Of a DNA stretch of 64,000 nucleotides, positions 58,463 through 64,000 are shown piece by piece. Position 1 is the stretch's first letter; every line of letters begins with the position of its first letter. Source of the stretch: Linnemannia hyalina (lineage: Eukaryota > Mortierellomycota > Mortierellomycetes > Mortierellales > Mortierellaceae). The notes beneath the pieces were generated by a model. It was not told where the DNA came from. It was given only the letters and a program-made list of their open reading frames with translations, and searched no databases. The position numbers and the translations under genes were made by a program. The stretch is from positions 186,001-250,000 of the forward strand of contig JAHRHY010000010.1 in NCBI GenBank assembly GCA_019671135.1, read 5' to 3'.

Positions 58463-60475
58463 TCACACGCAAAACGCTTTGTTGATGTCGTTCTCCTGAA
58501 GGGCGTGATACGCGGACTGGAAACAAGTCTGGATCCTCGCCACGTTCTCCTTGCCGCAATTACCCGCCACGTTTCTGTCCGTAATAAAGGGATCCAGAAT
58601 ACAAATAGGCCAATCCTTGGGTCGTCTGTCCATCCGACTGCGTGCTGGTGGGGTAATGCTGCGATTCTGGATCATGCCAAGCGACGGGTGCACCTCCTGA
58701 CTGGCATAGTCAAAGATGTATCCGTAAAAATAAAAAAAGTCGATCAACAGCTGTCCTACAGAACGTGTGTTGTCGGCGCCATAGTTGGTGTAGATGGTTT
58801 GGGAGTCGAATGAGCAGTCGTAGCCATCGATGATGTGTAGAGTCGCAAGTGGGCTTTGTTGAAGTCGAGGAAGGATTGTTGGGCTAGTGACGTCCTGAAG
58901 AAAGACGATCAACAACATTGTGAGGGCGTAAGACGACAAGAATCCTGTACTTGCTGAGATAATGCCGTGTTGCTTGCCGATCTGCTTGATGGAGAACCAG
59001 AGAGTCATGAACCGGTCGTCGATTTTGGAGTATGTCGAGATGAGTTTGGAGTTGTGAACACCCATGGGTTGGTTCAGGTTCGCATCGCATTGGATCCCGT
59101 GCAGCTTCCAGGAGGCGATGGGAACTCGGGCATTGGGGATGGAGGTTACGCGCTGGTAGCTAAAGCGCTGGTAGCTAATGCGCTGAAGAACGGCGGCCAG
59201 TTCGACAATCGGCGGGCAGTGGGGTGAAGCCATACGGATATTGTACACCGTCATGTCGGCATCACTGCTCATGCTGCAGAGTCCCGAGGCAAAGGAGCCG
59301 AAAAGATGTACCTCGATACCGTAGTCGCGGTAATGTTCCCGTAGCCTCCTCTCCACAGCATGTCGAATAGCTTGCACCTCGTTCTTCCTGCGAGGAGTCG
59401 CGGCCTGGGTCGCCCGTAGTTTGTCCATGTACTCTGTGATGGCGATATTCCTTTGGGCGAGGTTTTCTGTGTCCTGCGCTTGTCTCTGATGCTGCCGATA
59501 CATGTCCGCTTCTTCGTCCGTGATAGCATTGAAATATCTCAGATTGTTAATCAGGCCATTCCACAGGGCAGTATTCACGCCATCCCCCCAGTCATCTCCC
59601 CGCTTCCAGGTTTCCGCTTCTTCGTTCGTGATAATGTTGAAATCTCTCAGATTGCTAACGAAGCCATTCCACATGGCAGTTTCCAGCTCATCCCCCAAGT
59701 AATCTCCCAACTTATTCTTCAAGGCTTTCAATTGCTGATCCATGGGTGAGAGTTGATTAGGTTCGTCCTCAAGCCTCCGCCCAGCTGCAACCCGCTTGCA
59801 GTCATTATATTCCTTCGTGAACATCTTCACCGCCTCCATCCCATTCGGCAAACAACACACATCCTTAGGCCGTATCATCCGGTACCAAACATCCAGCCTC
59901 AGCTCCTGTGTCAGCACCGCCAGATCGTTATGGAAGCTCATCGGGATCGATTTGGCATAGAACCGCAAGAACATCTTCCTCTCGGCGGCTGTAAACTGTC
60001 GCACATGGATGTGGTGCTCTTCCGTGTCGCCGAGGTACCCCAATCCACCGCAGGTATTGTCGTCGGCCAGGTGGAGGTCAATGCTGTACGGGAAGTAGTA
60101 CTTTCGCTGGCGGCCGGTTGGTGGGGGGTTGGTTGATGTATGAGGAGAATGGTAAATGAGGTAGTTCATCATGCCCTCGGGAGTGTCGAGACGGTGTTGG
60201 CGGATAAATGCGACGGAGTGGCCATTGTCGAATTCTCCTGGGTCGCTATATTCGAATATCTGGCGGACGTGGGCAAAGGCTTCTGCGATCTCGACACAGC
60301 TGAGTTGGTCGTCGAGGTGGTCGTAGTGTCCTGAACAGTCGAAGAGGATCAAGAGGAAGAGGGCATCTATGAAGAGGACCTGGTTGGTGTTATTGTTGGT
60401 GTGTGCCGTGGCTTTGGGGCGGGGTATAGGAGCTCGATGGGAGTCCATGTGTTGGTGTTGAGTAAATGAGGCCAA
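58463..60475 (-). CDS. Terminal nucleotidyltransferase paralogue E
   Basis: Single exon, 670 residues, the most divergent and longest copy. Start at 60475; Met at 60448 is an alternative. The N-terminal domain is recognisable (LFLLILFDCSGHYD, SFHNDLAVLTQELR, LPNGMEAVKMFTKEYND). In place of the coiled coil, the linker holds two tandem ~40-residue repeats, around ELETAMWNGFVSNLRDF and GVNTALWNGLINNLRYF, each followed by I-T-[ND]-E-E-A. The catalytic core has FGSFASGLCSMSSDADM (about 385-402), third acid in IQCDANLNQPMG, and FLSSYALTMLLIVFLQD. The PAP-associated part has VGQLLIDFFYFYGYIFDYA, and the loop is LDPFITDRNVAGNC. A short direct duplication sits near residue 435 (ISYQRFSYQRV). The 3' third is nearly identical to remnant F. 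Confidence 0.87.
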   Translation of the reverse strand: MASFTQHQHMDSHRAPIPRPKATAHTNNNTNQVLFIDALFLLILFDCSGHYDHLDDQLSCVEIAEAFAHVRQIFEYSDPGEFDNGHSVAFIRQHRLDTPEGMMNYLIYHSPHTSTNPPPTGRQRKYYFPYSIDLHLADDNTCGGLGYLGDTEEHHIHVRQFTAAERKMFLRFYAKSIPMSFHNDLAVLTQELRLDVWYRMIRPKDVCCLPNGMEAVKMFTKEYNDCKRVAAGRRLEDEPNQLSPMDQQLKALKNKLGDYLGDELETAMWNGFVSNLRDFNIITNEEAETWKRGDDWGDGVNTALWNGLINNLRYFNAITDEEADMYRQHQRQAQDTENLAQRNIAITEYMDKLRATQAATPRRKNEVQAIRHAVERRLREHYRDYGIEVHLFGSFASGLCSMSSDADMTVYNIRMASPHCPPIVELAAVLQRISYQRFSYQRVTSIPNARVPIASWKLHGIQCDANLNQPMGVHNSKLISTYSKIDDRFMTLWFSIKQIGKQHGIISASTGFLSSYALTMLLIVFLQDVTSPTILPRLQQSPLATLHIIDGYDCSFDSQTIYTNYGADNTRSVGQLLIDFFYFYGYIFDYASQEVHPSLGMIQNRSITPPARSRMDRRPKDWPICILDPFITDRNVAGNCGKENVARIQTCFQSAYHALQENDINKAFCV

Positions 60476-60756
60476 AAAGACGGAATAAGAGACAGTGAAT
60501 GTGAATGAGTTGAAAGAAGGAGAGCGTATAGAGTGAAAGAGGGAATGAGAGAATGAAAGCAGGATGAAGAAAGGACGTTGATGATGTCAAAACAAGAGAA
60601 GCAATGAAGAGATAGAACATCAGCACACCCCACCCGAGACACAGAAAACAAAATCAAAAACAAAGGAGCGGCTGTTGAAAAAAAAAAAGTTGGCGGCGTC
60701 AGAAAGGAGCAATAGTTGCACAACAGATTGATAATATTGGTTTTTGTTTATGAAGA

Positions 60757-61660
60757 TCAAGGTCTGAGTGCCCCCTTGATGTCGATGTTCTTGAGGGCAT
60801 CATAGACGTTTCGGAAGCTATCCCGAATCTTGACCACATTGTCCCTGCCACAGTTTCCCGCCACGTTCCTGTCCGTAATAAAGGGATCCAGAATACAAAT
60901 AGGCCAATCCTTGGGTCGACTGTCCGTTGAACTGCGTGCTGGTGGGATAATGCTGCGTTTCTGGATCTTGCCCAGCGACGGGTACACCTCCTGACTGGCA
61001 TAGTCAAAGATGTATCCGTAAAAGTTAAAAAAGTCGATCAACAGCTGTCCTACAGAACGTGTGTTGTCGGCGCCATAGTTGGTGTAGATGGTTTGGGAGT
61101 CGAATGAGCAGTCGTAGCCATCGATGATGTGTAGAGTCGCAAGTGGGTTTTGTTGAAGTCGAGGAAGGATTGTTGGGCTAGTGACGTCCTGAAGAAAGAT
61201 GATCAGCAACATTGTGAGGATGCTTCATGGTAATATGTTTAATGGAGAACCTAGCATGTCCTGAATCTGTTGTCGATCGCGACGTAGACCGAAATGAGCT
61301 CCGAGTTCTGGACACTCATAGGCTGCTCGACGCTGACATCGAAGCTGTTTACCCCGCAGCACATAGGATGCAATGGGAACCCGGGGCGTGAGGAATCGAG
61401 ATCACAAGCTGGTAACCTAAATCCTTGAGTGTATCAGCCAGTTCGTCGATGGATGGCGTGAAACAATCGAAGTACGCCGTGAAGTCCGCATCACTAGTCA
61501 TGCTGCAGAGTCCCGAGGCGTAAGATCCATAGGTGTGAACTTCGACGTCGTCGCGAAAGTAACGGAAGAGATCTCTTTTCGAGTTCCTGACCCGTGTTGG
61601 ACACTCGAACAGCGTGGTATCATAGAGTAATCCGATAAACAGGTCCAGGTCGAAAGTCAT
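60757..61660 (-). pseudogene. Nucleotidyltransferase remnant F
   Basis: The 3' part (60757-61212) is a clean frame almost identical to the C-terminal third of paralogue E (IFLQDVTSPTILPRLQQ to LDPFITDRNVAGNC). The 5' part (61349-61660) starts MTFDLDLFIGLLYDTTLFEC and jumps after about 30 codons to the catalytic motif YGSYASGLCSMTSDADF, so most of the N-terminal domain and linker is deleted. Between 61212 and 61420 several frame changes and stops separate the two parts, though QNSELISVYVAIDNRF can still be read. The copy is not expected to be active. The order of events suggests deletion first, then patchy gene conversion or duplication from E. Confidence 0.8.
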
Positions 61661-61756
61661 TGTGTGGTTGTCGCGTTAAATATTCATTTTTGTATTTCGT
61701 TCAAAAGACGTTAATTAAAAATGAAACGGTGATGGACAGGGTGTGTGTGTGTGTTT

Positions 61757-62125
61757 TCAACGCTTGAAGGCCGTATCGATGTCTCCGAGGAAGAGAGCGC
61801 TGTAGGACCACTGGAAGCACACCTTGATGTCCTGGAGTTGGCTGGGGCGACAGTTTCCTGCAAGGTTCTTGTTGGCGATAAAGGGATCCCGGATGACGAT
61901 CGAATAGGCATTGCGGGTACGGTCTGAAGTAGGCGGCGAAAAGGAGACGATAGAGCGCAAGACAACGGCCCCAGATCTCGGGTTGACTTCCTGGGTGTCA
62001 TAGTTGAAGGTGTGGCCAAAGTACTTGAGAAAGTTTATCAACAGCTCACCGGCAGACTTGAGCATTCGAAAAGAATCGAGTCGTAGAGATACCCGATGAA
62101 TTGGGATCGGGACCGCGATATCCTG
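61757..62125 (-). pseudogene. Nucleotidyltransferase remnant G
   Basis: Only the first ~15 codons of the family (SRSQFIGYLYDSILFEC, near 62070-62120) and the PAP-associated C-terminus (61757-62060; SAGELLINFLKYFGHTF, then RDPFIANKNLAGNC and IDTAFKR) remain. They are joined with a frame shift at the junction. The whole catalytic core is missing. It is the outermost, probably oldest remnant. Both F and G keep the very start and the very end of the gene, which points to internal deletions rather than end truncation. Confidence 0.75.
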
Positions 62126-62506
62126 AAGGTATGCTTGCTGCTAGAATGGTTCCTGAGGTGGTGAAACAAACGCCACCAAATATATGCCAGTATGACGCAA
62201 GTGGAGACAAATTCGATCGCAGGCGTTGCACATGACGCGTATCGTGCGCTTTGCGTGGACCTTTTCCCCCTTTGCACACACACGTCTGGATTTCTCGATA
62301 CACGAGTGGACTACTCTTCTCTCACACACACACATTTGATAGTCCTTGTTCTCCCTCTTTTTTCTTCTTCACTTACTTTTCACGACCAGACAACGACCCT
62401 CCCTTTCGCCGACCACCCAAGGACTTTTGACCCGCACCATCACCACCACTAACCAACACCAACCACACGACACAGTAACAACACTACAACCAACAACAAT
62501 CCTAGC
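62126..62506. promoter_or_regulatory. Upstream region of the proteasome gene
   Basis: Between the last remnant and PRE10. It contains a C-rich leader with CACC repeats (62430-62500). A motif GGTGGCAAA, resembling the Rpn4-type proteasome element, is absent in perfect form; GGTGGTGAAACAAACGCCACC lies at 62156-62176 but is only a loose match with an inverted GGTGGT/GCCACC pair. No gene is seen. Confidence 0.35.
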
Positions 62507-64000
62507 ATGAGTTCCATCGGTACAGGGGTAAAGCCAACCAGCCAAACCGAACTTCGTCGCATGGAGCAGCTAATGCAGTGCAGTATCCCACAAAGGAGGA
62601 CGAGCTTACAAGGAATGGAGCATAGCGTTAATCGACTCTCTCTTCTTTTCTCGGTTTGGCCACTTTGGTTTTGTATAGTACGACGTTTCCGTATCAACAT
62701 ACTCGCCTGACGGCCGAGTCTTCCAGGTCGAATACGCCGGCAAGGCTGTCGAGAACAGTGGGTACGTTCTTAACCCCCCCCTTACCAGGCGCGATATTTC
62801 CTCGGGACGCGATGATACAGGAGCCTTCACTGGATAACGCACCTTATAAAGACAAAAGACACGTCAATTGACACGATTCTTTGTTTTGTTTGTTGGATTA
62901 ATTAGAACTGCCATTGGTATTCGCGTCAAGGATGGTGTCGTCTTGGCTGTCGAGAAGTTGGTCCAGTCCAAGCTCCTCGTCCCCGGCGCTAACCGCCGTA
63001 TCCAGAATGTCGACCGTCACGTCGGAATCGTACGTCCTGTTTTCGCTTCTTTTTATGATCTGCAGGAAGCAAGAGGATTTTATATGTTGCAACAGGAAGG
63101 AGAGAGAGGTCAATGAAGAAGCTAACACTGCAAAAACAATTTGTTATATGAAAACAATGCGATAGGCCACCGCCGGATTGTTGGCAGATGGTCGTCATAT
63201 TGTGAAGCGCGCCCGCGAGGAAGCACAGAGCTGGAGAGACGTCTATAGACTGCCCATTGATGGCAAGGTACAACACCCAGCATCACGTACTACTGAGCGC
63301 AACATGATTTTACGTTTTTTGCAGGTTTTTTTCCTGTAACTCACACTCACTTCCTTATTACTCTCATGACAGAACATTGCGTCGCGTGTCGGTGATTATG
63401 TTGCGGCTTATACCTTATACTCGAGCGTGCGTCCTTTCGGAAGCAGCACGATCATCGCTGCCATGGACACCACCGGCCCCAAACTCTATATGGTCGAGCC
63501 CTCTGGCTTGTACTGGGTACGTCTTTCAACCACGACTGCATATTATTTGAGGCTACACTTTCTACAAGCGCTCGATCGTTTACCTAACGTCACCGCTACT
63601 TTTGATGTATATGTTGATTAGGGTTACCACGGAACTGCGATTGGAAAGGGTCGCCAGGTGGCCAAGACTGAGATTGAGAAGTTGAACCTCGAGGAGATGA
63701 CATGTCGCGAGGCAGTGAAGCACGCCGCCCGCATGTAAGTTTTTTTTTTTCTTTCGGGTTCTTTTATTCTTTATATACAACATGGCCTAGCATGCGAATG
63801 CTAAAAAGATTTCTCTTATTAACTCTCAATGTTCTTTTTTTCCCATTGGAACCAAAAAATAATAATAATTAGTATCTACAATGTGCATGATGATGCCAAG
63901 GACAAGGAGTTCGAGCTGGAGTTGAGCTGGGTCTGCGAGGAGTCAAAGGGACTCCACCAGATTGTCCCCAAGGAGATTGCAGATGAGGCAGAGACCCTCG
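62507..64000 (+). CDS. PRE10: Proteasome subunit alpha type-3 (alpha7), partial
   Basis: Alpha-ring subunit of the 20S proteasome. Exons seen: 62507-62527, 62679-62761, 62906-63029, 63166-63267, 63373-63516, 63622-63734 and 63873 to the window edge. All are in phase; the 3' end is cut off. The family start [21 protein letters not shown] and [14 protein letters not shown] give the alpha-type N-terminal signature. [51 protein letters not shown] and [16 protein letters not shown] follow. [15 protein letters not shown] near the edge is characteristic of PSMA3/PRE10 rather than other alpha subunits. The first exon is only 21 bases. Introns are short with GT-AG ends. Confidence 0.95.

Noticed and set aside
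45352..60475. OAS/cGAS-type immune nucleotidyltransferases
   Set aside because: The PAP-associated block and YLSSYALTMMLIVFLQD-type core fit Cid1/TRF4 enzymes; I see no zinc thumb or OAS C-domain pattern.

Overview
The window looks like nuclear DNA of an early-diverging fungus, most likely a Mortierella-like member of Mucoromycota/Mortierellomycota. Host genes are rich in short introns (about 90-200 bp, GT-AG with a few GC-AG). A sestrin is present, and the mobile elements are Crypton-type recombinases, Fanzor genes and a non-LTR retrotransposon. The lineage is an inference; the intron-rich fungal character is seen directly. For most genes I joined exons by hand. Summed exon lengths divisible by three and the recovered family motifs support those models.

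Left part (1-12,000): an apparent composite mobile element. A Crypton-type tyrosine recombinase with a GCR1_C-like tail (minus strand) is head-to-head with an eight-exon, 1635-residue Fanzor nuclease (plus strand). A tRNA-Tyr gene with a 5'-truncated LINE copy beside it follows.

Middle part (12,000-45,200): ordinary host genes. These are a two-membrane-segment protein of unknown function, sestrin, calmodulin, mitochondrial aconitase, a small hypothetical protein, DPH7, the gamma-tubulin complex protein GCP4 and the splicing factor SF3B2. A tRNA-Gly flanked by two LINE copies and a tRNA-Val lie among them. A roughly 6 kb stretch (20,353-26,336) is low-complexity DNA without a recognisable gene.

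Right part (45,300-62,200): a same-strand tandem array of Cid1/TRF4-like terminal nucleotidyltransferase paralogues. Five are intact, intronless, and keep the G-S...D-x-D...D catalytic residues. Three are broken remnants. Each intact copy carries the same unrecognised N-terminal domain plus a variable linker. A decayed second Fanzor-like locus with a mutated zinc ribbon sits inside the array. The window ends inside a proteasome alpha-7 (PRE10/PSMA3-like) gene.

The most unusual items are the nucleotidyltransferase array, the Crypton-Fanzor pair, and repeated insertion of one LINE family next to tRNA genes. The array looks like birth-and-death evolution of an RNA-tailing family. A role in RNA-based genome defence is only a hypothesis.
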